Below, one piece after another: positions 50,401 through 60,272 of a stretch of 64,000 bases of DNA (positions are counted from its first letter, which is position 1; each line of letters opens with the position of its first letter). The stretch covers positions 124,001 to 188,000 of the forward strand of contig CAKOPC010000002.1 of the NCBI GenBank assembly GCA_934098705.1. Reading direction: 5' to 3'. The notes under the pieces are model-generated. The model saw only the letters and a program-made list of their open reading frames with translations. It was not told the origin of the DNA and did not search any database. The position numbers were made by a program, and so were the translations under genes. Source of the stretch: an uncultured Bacilli bacterium. GTDB lineage: Bacteria; Bacillota_I; Bacilli_A; RF39; UBA660.

Positions 50401-53400
50401 CTATTCCATAAATTCTTCTTCCAATACTTCCATTGGTTCATCTGTTAAAAATTGTTTTTCAAGTTCATATGATACATCTCTATATTGTTTAGCCCCTGTT
50501 CCTGCTGGAATAAGTTTACCAATAATTACGTTTTCTTTTAATCCTTGTAATGTATCTACTTTACCTTTTATAGCAGCATCTGTTAATACTCTTGTTGTCT
50601 CTTGGAATGATGCAGCTGATAAGAATGATTCAGTTTCAAGAGATGCTTTTGTAATACCAAGTAATATTGGTTTTCCTAAAGCTGGTTTTTTACCCTTTAA
50701 GATAACTTCCTTATTAGCTTCAGTAAATCTTCTCATACTTATTAATTCTCCAACAAGAAGTTCTGTATCTCCACCATCAATAATTCTAATTTTAGAAATC
50801 ATTCTACTTACAACAACTTCAATATGTTTATCAGAAATATCAACACCTTGTGCACGGTATGCTTTTTGAATTTCTTTTAAGATATATTGTTCTGTTGTAA
50901 TTGGATCAGTTACAGCAAGTAATTCTTTTGGAGCAATATTACCTTCTGTTAATTTATCACCAGGTTCTACCATATCACCTTTACTAACACGAAGTTTTGC
51001 ACCATAATTTGTAACATGCTCTATTTCTTCTAATTTATTTTTAACATAAATTTTATATTTACTATGATCTTCAACAATTTTTGAAATAATTCCTGCTGTT
51101 GTTGCTATTGTTGATTGTCCTTTTGGATTTCTTGCTTCAAATAATTCTTCAACACGAGGAAGACCTTGAGTGATATCTTCACCACCAGCAACTCCTCCTG
51201 TATGGAATGTTCTCATTGTAAGTTGTGTTCCTGGTTCTCCAATAGATTGTGCAGCCATAATACCAATAGCTTCTCCTACTTCAACTAAATTACCAGTTGC
51301 TAAGTTTCTACCATAACATTTTTGACATACACCATTTACTGTAGAACATGTAAGAACACTTCTTATTTCAACTTTAGTAATTCCTGCATTAACAATTTTT
51401 TCAGCTAATTTTTCAGTAATCATTTCATTTTTATCGACAATTACTTCTTTAGTTTCAGGATTAATAATCTTCTTACTTGAATATCTACCAACAATACGGT
51501 CATATAATCCTTCAATTACTGTATTATCTTTATCATTTATAAATGTTGAAACAGTAACACCAAAATCAGTTCCACAATCTTCTTCTTTAATAATTACATC
51601 TTGTGATACATCAACAAGTCTTCTTGTTAAATATCCAGATGATGCAGTATTTAACGCAGTATCGGCACTACCTTTTCTAGCACTATGTGTAGATAAGAAA
51701 AATTCTGATACTGATAATCCCTCTTTAAATGATGAAATAACTGGGATTTCGATTACTTTTCCACCTGGTTTAGTCATAAGACCTCTCATACCAGACATTT
51801 GAACGAATTGTGAAATTTTACCACGAGCTCCTGAATTCATCATACAAACTATTGGATTATCAACAGCTTCATCTGCAATTTTCTTAAGGTCAGTTTGAAC
51901 CTCATCCTTAGCTTTTTCCCAAACTTTTACAACACTTTCAAATCTTTCTTCATCAGTTATTAAACCTCTTGCATATTGTTTATTGATTTTATCAACCATC
52001 TTTTTAGCTGCTGCAATAATCTCTCCCTTTTCTGGAACAGATATAACATCATCTATAGATACTGTTGTACCAGAAATAGTTGAATAATTAAATCCTAAAT
52101 CTTTTAATCTATCTAGCATAACTGATGTTTCAGTTGTCTTATATAATTTAAATATTTGAGCTATTATATCTTTTAAAGTCTTAACAGGGAAAGGATTAAC
52201 TAAAGGCATTTCCTTTATAGCAGCCTTTATATCAGTTCCTTTTGGTAAGAAATACTTATTAGGAGTTATTGTTGTAATATTTTCTTTTGTAGGTTCATTA
52301 ATAAATGGAAAACTATCAGGCAAAATTTCATTAAATATAAGTTTACCAACAGTTGTTACCAAATATTTATCTTTTTGCTCATCTGTAAATATTTTATGGT
52401 TAAATGATGAAACTGGTAAAACTATTCTTGTATGAAGTGGAAGATCTCCTCTTTCATATTCCATTAATGCTTCATTTGCATTTTTAAATACTCTACCTTC
52501 GTTTAACTCATCATGTTTTTCTTTTGTTAAATAATAATTACCAATAACCATATCTTGTGCTGGTGTAACAACTGGTTCTCCTGATTTTGGATGTAAAATG
52601 TTATTTGCACCAAGCATTAAAAGTCTAGCTTCAGCTTGAGCTTCTTCAGATAATGGTACGTGAACTGCCATTTGGTCTCCATCGAAATCCGCATTAAATG
52701 CAGGACAAACAAGTGGATGTAATCTTATAGCTTTACCACCAATAAGTTTAGGTTCAAATGCTTGAATACCTAATCTATGAAGAGTTGGTGCTCTATTTAA
52801 CATAACTGGATGTTCTTTAATAACTTCTTCAACAACATCCCAAACTCTTGGATCTTGATTATCAATTAACTTTTTAGCAGCTTTTATATTATGAGCTATA
52901 TCTTTTTCAACAAGGCCATGTATAACATGGGGTTTAAATAACTCAAGTGCCATACCTTTTGGTAAACCACATTGATACATTTTAAGACTTGGTCCAACAA
53001 CGATAACACTACGTCCTGAATAGTCAACTCTTTTACCAAGTAAATTTTGTCTAAATCTACCTTGTTTACCTTTTAACATACTAGAAAGTGATTTTAAAGC
53101 ACGATTTCCAGCACCAGTTACACTCTTACCACGTCTTCCGTTGTCAAATAAAGCGTCAACTGCCTCTTGTAACATTCTTTTTTCATTTTGAATGATAATA
53201 GTTGGAGCACCAAGTTCAATAAGTCTTTTTAAACGATTATTACGATTTATTACTCTTCTATATAAATCATTTAAATCACTAGTTGCAAATCTACCACCAT
53301 CTAACTGAATCATTGGTCTAAGTTCTGGAGGTATAACTGGAATAACATCCATAATCATCCATTCAGGTTTATTACCTGATTTATAAAAAGCATCTAATAT

Positions 53401-54033
53401 ATCAAGTCTTTTAAGTAAACTTGCTCTTTTTTGACCTTGAGCATTTTCAAGTTTTGCTCTTATATCTTCTATTTCTTTACCTAAATCTACTTTTTTAAGT
53501 AATTCTTTTATAGCTTCAGCACCCATTCCTACTTTAAAGCCATCGCCGTATTTTTCATAATATGCACGATATTCTTTTTCGGATAAAGTTTGCTTATCTT
53601 CAAGTGGTGTTATTCCCTTATCAATAACAACATATGATACAAAATATAATACCTCTTCAAGATCTCTTTGGCTCATATCAAGTACAGTTCCCATACGTGA
53701 TGGAACACCTTTAAAGAACCAAATATGAGATACTGGAGTAGCAAGCTCAATATGTCCCATTCTCTCACGTCTAACTTTTGATCTTGTTACTTCTACTCCA
53801 CATCTATCACATACAATATTTTTATATTTTACTCTTTTATATTTACCACATGCACACTCAAAATCTTTAGTAGGACCAAATATTTTTTCACAATATAATC
53901 CATCTCTTTCAGGTTTTAGTGTTCTATAATTTATTGTCTCTGGTTTTTTTACTTCTCCATAAGACCATTCTCTTATTTTATCAGGAGAGGCAATTCCAAT
54001 TTTTAGAGCTTCAATTTTATTAACATCTATCAT
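50401..54033 (-). CDS. rpoC: RNA polymerase beta-prime subunit
   Basis: 1210 residues; largest subunit of RNA polymerase. The zinc-binding CACGKYKR...CDRCGV is at about 60-80, the catalytic NADFDGDQMAVH near 445-455 and the second Cys cluster CSTVNGVCQKC near 890. The trigger-loop and bridge-helix regions (MSGMRGLMTKPGG, AAQSIGEPGTQLTMRTFHTGG) are intact. The start overlaps the rpoB stop as TAATG. It is separate from rpsL by about 46 kb on the same strand, whereas these genes adjoin in Bacillus. Confidence 0.98.
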   Translation of the reverse strand: MIDVNKIEALKIGIASPDKIREWSYGEVKKPETINYRTLKPERDGLYCEKIFGPTKDFECACGKYKRVKYKNIVCDRCGVEVTRSKVRRERMGHIELATPVSHIWFFKGVPSRMGTVLDMSQRDLEEVLYFVSYVVIDKGITPLEDKQTLSEKEYRAYYEKYGDGFKVGMGAEAIKELLKKVDLGKEIEDIRAKLENAQGQKRASLLKRLDILDAFYKSGNKPEWMIMDVIPVIPPELRPMIQLDGGRFATSDLNDLYRRVINRNNRLKRLIELGAPTIIIQNEKRMLQEAVDALFDNGRRGKSVTGAGNRALKSLSSMLKGKQGRFRQNLLGKRVDYSGRSVIVVGPSLKMYQCGLPKGMALELFKPHVIHGLVEKDIAHNIKAAKKLIDNQDPRVWDVVEEVIKEHPVMLNRAPTLHRLGIQAFEPKLIGGKAIRLHPLVCPAFNADFDGDQMAVHVPLSEEAQAEARLLMLGANNILHPKSGEPVVTPAQDMVIGNYYLTKEKHDELNEGRVFKNANEALMEYERGDLPLHTRIVLPVSSFNHKIFTDEQKDKYLVTTVGKLIFNEILPDSFPFINEPTKENITTITPNKYFLPKGTDIKAAIKEMPLVNPFPVKTLKDIIAQIFKLYKTTETSVMLDRLKDLGFNYSTISGTTVSIDDVISVPEKGEIIAAAKKMVDKINKQYARGLITDEERFESVVKVWEKAKDEVQTDLKKIADEAVDNPIVCMMNSGARGKISQFVQMSGMRGLMTKPGGKVIEIPVISSFKEGLSVSEFFLSTHSARKGSADTALNTASSGYLTRRLVDVSQDVIIKEEDCGTDFGVTVSTFINDKDNTVIEGLYDRIVGRYSSKKIINPETKEVIVDKNEMITEKLAEKIVNAGITKVEIRSVLTCSTVNGVCQKCYGRNLATGNLVEVGEAIGIMAAQSIGEPGTQLTMRTFHTGGVAGGEDITQGLPRVEELFEARNPKGQSTIATTAGIISKIVEDHSKYKIYVKNKLEEIEHVTNYGAKLRVSKGDMVEPGDKLTEGNIAPKELLAVTDPITTEQYILKEIQKAYRAQGVDISDKHIEVVVSRMISKIRIIDGGDTELLVGELISMRRFTEANKEVILKGKKPALGKPILLGITKASLETESFLSAASFQETTRVLTDAAIKGKVDTLQGLKENVIIGKLIPAGTGAKQYRDVSYELEKQFLTDEPMEVLEEEFME

Positions 54034-57000
54034 TAGAAATCCTCCTTCTCATAATCATCATCAAATTCATCAAAATCATTATCTTCTAAATTTTCTTCGT
54101 CTAAACTGGATAAGTTTTCTTCATTTTCCATATCTTCTTCTTGTTCTTTATCCATCGTATCTTCATTTATTTCTTTAGCAAGTTTACTGATTTCAACATC
54201 ATCAAGTGATAAATTCATTGTTTCATTTGTTTCTTCTTTTTCTATTTGTTTTAAATCTAAAACTTCATTTTTATCATTAATTATTTGGATATCAAGTCCT
54301 AAAGCTTGGAATTCCTTAATTAATACTCTAAAGCTTTCTGGAACACCTGCTTGATCTACTTTTTGTCCTTTAACTAATGCTTCATATACTTTAACACGTC
54401 CCACAACATCATCTGATTTTACAGTTAAGATTTCTTGTAATGTATGAGCTGCACCATATGCATATAATGCCCAAACTTCCATTTCTCCAAATCTTTGTCC
54501 ACCAAACTGTGCTTTTCCTCCTAAAGGTTGTTGTGTAACAAGTGAATAAGGTCCAGTTGCTCTTGCATGCATCTTATCTTCAACCATGTGACATAGTTTA
54601 ATCATATACATAACTCCAACTGATACACGGTTATCAAAAGGACGTCCTGTTCTACCATCATATAAAACAGTCTTTCCATCTGGATCCATCTTTGCTTCTG
54701 CCATCATATCTCTTACATCTTGTTCTGTTGCACCATCAAATACTGGTGTTGCAAAATGTACGCCTAATTTTTTACCAGCCATACCAAGATGTAACTCTAA
54801 TACTTGACCTAAGTTCATACGTGATGGAATACCAAGTGGATTTAACATTACATCAACTGGAGTACCATCTGGTAAATATGGCATATCTTCTTCAGGTAAA
54901 ATAAGTGAAATAACACCTTTATTACCATGACGACCAGACATCTTATCTCCAACTTGAATTTTTCTTTTTTGAACTATATATACACGAATTAATTTAATAA
55001 CTCCTGCAGCAAGTTCATCACTATCTTTCCTTGTAAAGATCTTAACATCATGTACTATACCTTCTCCACCATGTGGAACACGAAGTGATGTATCCCTAAC
55101 TTCTCTTGTTTTTTCACCAAATATAGCATGAAGTAATTTTTCTTCACTTGTAAGTTCAGCCATACCTTTTGGTGTTACTTTACCAACTAAAATATCGCCT
55201 TCTTTTACTTCAGTACCAATTCTTATAATACCATTTGCATCAAGATTCTTTCTTGCATCTTCACTAACATTTGGAATATCTCTTGTAATTTCTTCCGGTC
55301 CAAGTTTAGTTTCACGACAAGGCATTTCATAATCTTCAATATGAACTGATGTTAAAGCATCTTCTTTTACTAATCTTTCATTTAAGATAACAGCATCCTC
55401 ATAGTTATAACCATGGAACATTGTAAAGGCAACAACTAAGTTTTTACCAAGAGCAAGCTCTCCATTATTAGTTGATGGTCCATCTGCAATTACTGTATTT
55501 CTTAAAACTTTATCTCCAACTCTTACAATAGGTCTATGATGGAAACAAGTATTTTGGTTAGAAGCCATAAAATCTGATAAATAATATGTATCTTCTCCGC
55601 CTTTATTTTTTACAACAATTTTTCTTGCATCAACATATGTTACAACACCATCTGCTTTAGCAACTATTGTTGAACCAGAATCTCTTGCAGCAATCCATTC
55701 AACACCAGTTCCAACATATGGAGCTTCTGTTGTTAAAAGTGGTACTGCTTGACGTTGCATGTTAGAGCCCATTAAAGCACGAGTTGCATCATCATGTTCC
55801 AAGAAAGGAATACAACTTGTTGTAATTGATACAACTTGTTGTGGTGAAACATCTATATAATCAACTTTATCTGGAGTTGTCATAATAGTTTCTCCTCTAT
55901 AACGAGCAGCAACTTGATCTTGAATTATCTTATTGTTTTCATCTGTTTTAACAGTTGATTCAGAAATTATTAAGTCAGTTTCTTCATCAGCTCTAAAGTA
56001 TTTCACTTCATCTGTTATAACACAATTAGTAACCTTACGATAAGGTGTTAAAATAAATCCATAATCATCAATTTTAGCATAACTTGCAAGTGCAGTAATA
56101 AGTCCAATGTTAGGTCCTTCTGGAGATTCAATAGGACAAATTCTACCATAGTGAGATTCATTAACATCTCTAACTTCCATACCAGCTCTATCACGAGATA
56201 ATCCACCAGGTCCTAATGCTGATAAACGTCTTTTATGAGTAAGTTCTGCAATAGGGTTTGTTTGATCCATGAATTGTGATAATTGTGATGAACCAAAGAA
56301 CTCCTTAAGTATTGCAGTAACAGGTCTTATATTAATTAAAGTTTTTGGAGTAACTTCATCTATTTCCTGAGTTGTCATTCTCTCTCTTATTACTCTTTCC
56401 ATTCTTGTAACACCAACTCTAAATTGATTTTGTAAAAGTTCTCCAACTTGTCTTACTCTTCTGTTTCCTAAATGATCTATTTCATCAAAATTACCAATAC
56501 CATCAAGTAAATTTAAATAATAAGAACATGCAGCATAAAAATCTGAAATAGTTAAACGTTTAGATTCTATTGTATAATCATTACCAATAATTCTAATCTT
56601 TTTCTTTTTATTAGATGGATCATATATAGTAATAGTTTGAACTTTATTATAAGAATCTAAATCTTCATTTATTTTAGTTTCTTTTAAATTATAACCATTA
56701 TTAAATACTTCTTTTAACTGTGCTAAAATATCTTTAGTTATTACTGTACCTTTAGCAAATAAAACTTCTCCATCAACTTTTATATCTTCGGCAAGGGTTT
56801 GATTTAAAACTCTTTCTAAAACATTAAGCTTTAAGTTAAATTTATATCTTCCTACCTTTGCTAAATCATATCTAAATTCATCAAAGAATCTAGTTATAAT
56901 TTGGTTTTTACTACTATCTAAAGTAGCAGGCTCTCCAGGTCTTAACTTTTCATATATTTCAATTAATGCTTCATCAGTATTTCTTGTTGAATCTTTTGCT

Positions 57001-57662
57001 ATAGTATTTTTAATGTAATCATTATCACCAAAAAGGTTAATAATATCATCATCACTAGATAGACCAAATGCTCTTAAAAGAGTTGTTAGTGGTACCTTTC
57101 TAGTACGATCAATTCTAACATATAAAATATCTCTTGCATCAGTTTCAAACTCAAGCCAAGTTCCTCTTGTTGGTATAATTTGAGAAGTTATAAGAAGTCT
57201 ACCATTTTTATCTATTTCACGGTTAAAATAAACACTTGGACTTCTTACAAGTTGAGATACAATTACACGCTCTGCTCCATTTATAACAAAAGTTCCACTA
57301 TCTGTCATAAGTGGCATATCACCCATAAATATTTCTTGTTCTTTTACTTCTCCTGTTTCATTATTAAATAATCTCACATCAACTTTTAAAGGTGCAGAAT
57401 AAGTTGCATATCTTTCCTTACACTCTTTAATAGAATATCTAGGTTCTTCAAAACGATAATCGCCAAACTCAAGTGATAAAGTTCCTGCAAAATTCTCGAT
57501 TGGAGATAAATCAGTAAGTACCTCTTCTATTCCTTTTTCAACAAACCAGTTGTATGATTTTTTTTGGATTTCCAATAAGTCCATCAATGGATATGTATTT
57601 TTTATCCCTGAAAAACTTCTTCTTTGACGGTGGTTTCCACAATTAATTACTTTGTACGCCAC
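54033..57662 (-). CDS. rpoB: RNA polymerase beta subunit, with an acidic C-terminal tail
   Basis: 1209 residues. GTG start at 57660-57662, supported by AGGGGTGACTTTTA and the conserved MAYKVINCG... beginning. The rifampicin pocket GSSQLSQFMDQTNPIAELTHKRRLSALGPGG is of the sensitive type. After the conserved EFQALGLDIQI end there are about 75 further residues rich in Glu and Asp (about 40% acidic), ending FDEFDDDYEKEDF. Acidic tails occur in Bacillota, but this one is long. It is the first gene of rpoBC, with its own promoter. Confidence 0.98.
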   Translation of the reverse strand: MAYKVINCGNHRQRRSFSGIKNTYPLMDLLEIQKKSYNWFVEKGIEEVLTDLSPIENFAGTLSLEFGDYRFEEPRYSIKECKERYATYSAPLKVDVRLFNNETGEVKEQEIFMGDMPLMTDSGTFVINGAERVIVSQLVRSPSVYFNREIDKNGRLLITSQIIPTRGTWLEFETDARDILYVRIDRTRKVPLTTLLRAFGLSSDDDIINLFGDNDYIKNTIAKDSTRNTDEALIEIYEKLRPGEPATLDSSKNQIITRFFDEFRYDLAKVGRYKFNLKLNVLERVLNQTLAEDIKVDGEVLFAKGTVITKDILAQLKEVFNNGYNLKETKINEDLDSYNKVQTITIYDPSNKKKKIRIIGNDYTIESKRLTISDFYAACSYYLNLLDGIGNFDEIDHLGNRRVRQVGELLQNQFRVGVTRMERVIRERMTTQEIDEVTPKTLINIRPVTAILKEFFGSSQLSQFMDQTNPIAELTHKRRLSALGPGGLSRDRAGMEVRDVNESHYGRICPIESPEGPNIGLITALASYAKIDDYGFILTPYRKVTNCVITDEVKYFRADEETDLIISESTVKTDENNKIIQDQVAARYRGETIMTTPDKVDYIDVSPQQVVSITTSCIPFLEHDDATRALMGSNMQRQAVPLLTTEAPYVGTGVEWIAARDSGSTIVAKADGVVTYVDARKIVVKNKGGEDTYYLSDFMASNQNTCFHHRPIVRVGDKVLRNTVIADGPSTNNGELALGKNLVVAFTMFHGYNYEDAVILNERLVKEDALTSVHIEDYEMPCRETKLGPEEITRDIPNVSEDARKNLDANGIIRIGTEVKEGDILVGKVTPKGMAELTSEEKLLHAIFGEKTREVRDTSLRVPHGGEGIVHDVKIFTRKDSDELAAGVIKLIRVYIVQKRKIQVGDKMSGRHGNKGVISLILPEEDMPYLPDGTPVDVMLNPLGIPSRMNLGQVLELHLGMAGKKLGVHFATPVFDGATEQDVRDMMAEAKMDPDGKTVLYDGRTGRPFDNRVSVGVMYMIKLCHMVEDKMHARATGPYSLVTQQPLGGKAQFGGQRFGEMEVWALYAYGAAHTLQEILTVKSDDVVGRVKVYEALVKGQKVDQAGVPESFRVLIKEFQALGLDIQIINDKNEVLDLKQIEKEETNETMNLSLDDVEISKLAKEINEDTMDKEQEEDMENEENLSSLDEENLEDNDFDEFDDDYEKEDF

Positions 57663-57736
57663 TAAAAGTCACCCCTACTTTCAAAAATTTAAATTATATG
57701 AACATGTTTCAAAAAAAGAAACATCGCCAACTTATA

Positions 57737-57765
57737 TTAATAGCACAAGTAAAGCAATTTGTCAA
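57737..57765 (-). promoter_or_regulatory. Promoter of rpoBC
   Basis: TTGACA (57760-57765), 17 bp, TATTAA (57737-57742). The -35 overlaps the TGA stop of the methyltransferase gene. The leader holds a hairpin ATGTTTC/GAAACAT near 57702-57722. Confidence 0.65.
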
Positions 57766-58352
57766 TTAAATTTTACCTTAAAAACATAAAAACCTTTATT
57801 TTTATCTATTAGCTTAACATCTGCTATTTTTTCTAAATCTTTTTTTGTTGTTAAAGCTCCCTGATTCTTATTTACAACATAATAAAGAGTACCATTATTC
57901 TTCAAGTGTTCTTTAGCATCAAATAATATTTTATAGACTATATTTTTACCTGCTCTTATTGGGGGATTAGTAACAATATAATCATATTTTTTAGTTACTT
58001 TATCGTAAATGTTACTTTCAAATGCCATAACTTTATCACTTACTTTATTTTCTTTAATATTCATACAAGATAAATGAACCGCTCTTTTATTAACATCTAC
58101 CATATCACAATTTAAAGAAAAAAAGGTTGATAAAATAATTCCGATAACACCATATCCACAACCAACATCAAGTAAATTTCCAGTTAAGTTTTCTTTAAGT
58201 AAAGCATTAATTAATGTTCTACTTCCAAAATCTAATCCTTTCTTTGAAAATACTCCTAAGTCAGTATTAAATGTAAATGTCTTATCTTCAATTTTTATCA
58301 ACACTTTTTTAATTTTACTTTCTAACCTTTCATTTGTAAAATAATGATTCAT
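57762..58352 (-). CDS. RsmC/YbxB-like SAM-dependent methyltransferase
   Basis: 196 residues. Class I methyltransferase with the SAM motif GNLLDVGCGYGVIGI near 59 and the NPPI catalytic motif in YIVTNPPIRAGK near 129, typical of enzymes that methylate exocyclic amino groups of guanine in rRNA (RsmC family). The same gene (ybxB) lies between rplL and rpoB in Bacillus subtilis. ATG with AAAAGGGGGTTATACTT. Likely 16S rRNA modification; the exact nucleotide is not proven. Confidence 0.92.
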   Translation of the reverse strand: MNHYFTNERLESKIKKVLIKIEDKTFTFNTDLGVFSKKGLDFGSRTLINALLKENLTGNLLDVGCGYGVIGIILSTFFSLNCDMVDVNKRAVHLSCMNIKENKVSDKVMAFESNIYDKVTKKYDYIVTNPPIRAGKNIVYKILFDAKEHLKNNGTLYYVVNKNQGALTTKKDLEKIADVKLIDKNKGFYVFKVKFN

Positions 58353-58370
58353 AAGTATAACCCCCTTTTA

Positions 58371-58412
58371 AACAAGAAAAACCCAAATGCATAAAATAAT
58401 GCTATTTAGGTT
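58371..58412 (-). terminator. Terminator after rplL
   Basis: Imperfect stem AACCTAAATAGCAT/ATGCATTTGGGTT followed by TTTCTTG on the minus strand. One mismatch and one bulge. Confidence 0.65.
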
Positions 58413-58423
58413 AGATAAAATTA

Positions 58424-58792
58424 CTATTGTAATTCTATTTCAGCGCCAGCTTCTTCAAACTTAGCTTTTAATTCATTAGCTTCATCAACTGAAATATTTT
58501 CTTTAATATTTCCACCATTATCAGCAACTTCTTTTGCTTCTTTTAAACCTAAACCTGTAACTTCTCTAATTAATTTAATTACATTAATTTTAGCAGCTCC
58601 AGCATTTTTTAATACTACAGTTTTAGTTGTAGGTCCTTCGTTTACATCAGCTTGAGCTGGCATAGCAGCAACTGCTACTGCAGATGGATCAACACCAAAC
58701 TCTTCCTTCATTGCGTCAACTAATTCCTTTACTTCTAATAATGTCATTTCTTTTAATGAACTAATAAAATCTTCTTTTGTTATTTTTGCCAT
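58424..58792 (-). CDS. rplL: 50S ribosomal protein L7/L12
   Basis: 122 residues. Stalk protein that recruits translation GTPases. N-terminal dimerisation domain (1-32), Ala-rich hinge (PSAVAVAAMPAQADVNEG), and the C-terminal domain with KINVIKLIREVTGLGLKEAKEVADN. Shares the rplJL transcript. ATG with AAGGAGGAATATATT. Confidence 0.98.
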   Translation of the reverse strand: MAKITKEDFISSLKEMTLLEVKELVDAMKEEFGVDPSAVAVAAMPAQADVNEGPTTKTVVLKNAGAAKINVIKLIREVTGLGLKEAKEVADNGGNIKENISVDEANELKAKFEEAGAEIELQ

Positions 58793-58824
58793 AATATATT
58801 CCTCCTTAATTTTTTATATTATTA

Positions 58825-59316
58825 TTAATTTTCTTTTTGTTCTGCTAAAAGATTTAAAGCGATACTTAAATCTTTTACAATAGCTATCATACCACAAGAT
58901 AACATTGCATATAATCCATCTCTTCCAGGAATACTTGCGAATTCTTTTATCTTTGCAGTATCACATGTACTACCTTCAACCATACCAGCTTTTAATTCTA
59001 GTACTTTGTGGCCTTTAGCATAATCACTTAAAACTTTAATTGCTGCTATATCATCACTTGAAAATGCGATAGCAGTAGGTCCTTCAAGATAACTATCTAA
59101 ATTAATATTTTCATCATTTAAAGCAAGCTTTAATAATGTATTCTTATAAATTTTATAATCTGAGTTATTGTCTTTTAATTTAGCTCTTAACTCTTTTGAC
59201 TCGTTATCTGTAAGACCACGATAATTAAATAAAACTATAGATTTAGAATTATTTAACTTATCCTTAATTTCATTAACTACTTTTTTCTTTTCTTCTAATG
59301 CTTTAACACTTGGCAT
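58825..59316 (-). CDS. rplJ: 50S ribosomal protein L10
   Basis: 163 residues. Stalk base protein that binds 23S rRNA and L7/L12. Begins MPSVKALEEKKKVVNEIKDKL, with VLFNYRGLTDNESKELRAKL typical of L10. It has an L10-leader RNA and promoter upstream, so L10(L12)4 can repress its own operon. ATG with AAGGAGGTGTCTT. Confidence 0.97.
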   Translation of the reverse strand: MPSVKALEEKKKVVNEIKDKLNNSKSIVLFNYRGLTDNESKELRAKLKDNNSDYKIYKNTLLKLALNDENINLDSYLEGPTAIAFSSDDIAAIKVLSDYAKGHKVLELKAGMVEGSTCDTAKIKEFASIPGRDGLYAMLSCGMIAIVKDLSIALNLLAEQKEN

Positions 59317-59352
59317 AAGACACCTCCTTATAAAATATATTTTAATCGTGCC

Positions 59353-59452
59353 TTTATAAAAAGTCTTTGTAAGACACTACAAAGACTTTAATATACTTAA
59401 TTTTAAAGTCCTCGGTAGGATTTACTTTTACAACCTACTGTCTACGGCACAA
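59353..59452 (-). promoter_or_regulatory. L10 ribosomal protein leader RNA
   Basis: The minus strand gives GTGCCGTAGACAGTAGGTTG...CCTACCGAGGACTTT, the kink-turn/long-stem signature of L10 leaders, followed by AAAGTCTTTGTA/TTACAAAGACTTT plus T run (59353-59389), an attenuator. It matches autogenous control by L10-L12. Confidence 0.88.
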
Positions 59453-59467
59453 ATAAATTTCAAATGT

Positions 59468-59496
59468 ATTATATAATACTTTTATTAATTTGTAAA
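59468..59496 (-). promoter_or_regulatory. Promoter of rplJ-rplL
   Basis: TTTACA (59491-59496), 17 bp, TATAAT (59468-59473), just after the rplA stop codon. Confidence 0.8.
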
Positions 59497-59504
59497 CAAC
59501 TTTT

Positions 59505-60197
59505 TTAGAAATTGTTTATATCTAATTTTATAGATGGACTCATAGTTGATGAAATAGAAATTGATTTAACATATGTTCCCTTTACAGTTGCAGGTTTAAT
59601 TCTTAAAATTGTTTTAACAAATGCTTCTAAGTTTTCTTTTAAATCTTCATCTGTAAATGATATCTTACCAACAACTCCATGGATATTACCATAAGAATCT
59701 GTACGATATTCAACTCTACCTGCCTTAGCATCTAATACTGCTTTTTCAATATTAGTTGTAACAGTACCTGTTTTAGGATTTGGCATTAAACCTTTTGGTC
59801 CTAAAATTTTACCAAGTTTTCCTAAAGCTGGCATCATATCAGGTGTTGCAATCATCATATCAAAATCAAACCAGTTTTCTTTTTCTATTTTTTCTAAAAT
59901 ATCTAAATCTCCAACATAATCAGCGCCAGCTTTTTTAGCAGTTGTTGCATAATCTCCTTTAGCAACTACTAAAACTTTAACACTTTTACCAGTTCCTTTT
60001 GGTAATACTAAGGCACCTCTTAATTGTTGATCTGCTTTTTTAACATCTAAGTTTAAATTCATAGAAACTTCAACAGTTTCATCAAATTTTGTATTTGCAA
60101 TACTCTTTAATAAAGTAATTGCAGAAGATGTATCATATAATCTATTTTTTTCTATTTTTTCTTTTACAGATCTATAATTTTTTCCTCTATATTTCAT
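59505..60197 (-). CDS. rplA: 50S ribosomal protein L1
   Basis: 230 residues. Binds 23S rRNA helices 76-78 at the E-site stalk and acts as repressor of its own operon. The conserved LGKILGPKGLMPNPKTGTVT loop is near 128-147. Preceded by an L1-binding-like element (60213-60254). ATG with AAGGAGGAATAAAAA. Second gene of rplK-rplA. Confidence 0.98.
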   Translation of the reverse strand: MKYRGKNYRSVKEKIEKNRLYDTSSAITLLKSIANTKFDETVEVSMNLNLDVKKADQQLRGALVLPKGTGKSVKVLVVAKGDYATTAKKAGADYVGDLDILEKIEKENWFDFDMMIATPDMMPALGKLGKILGPKGLMPNPKTGTVTTNIEKAVLDAKAGRVEYRTDSYGNIHGVVGKISFTDEDLKENLEAFVKTILRIKPATVKGTYVKSISISSTMSPSIKLDINNF

Positions 60198-60212
60198 TTT
60201 TTATTCCTCCTT

Positions 60213-60254
60213 ATGTGGTATTTTTTTTATAAGCGATATTTCTATCTCCCACGT
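60213..60254 (-). promoter_or_regulatory. Candidate L1-binding leader in front of rplA
   Basis: ACGTGGGAGATAG...AAATACCACAT on the minus strand: the GUGGGAG half and the AAUACCAC half close a stem like the L1 site of 23S rRNA and of L11-operon leaders. It lies in the rplK-rplA gap. Confidence 0.6.
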
Positions 60255-60272
60255 AAGTAACTTTAATAGTTA

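Noticed and set aside
56220..56320. Rifampicin-resistance change in RpoB
   Set aside because: The QLSQFMDQTNPIAELTHKRR region keeps the residues known to matter; the single Ile is conservative.
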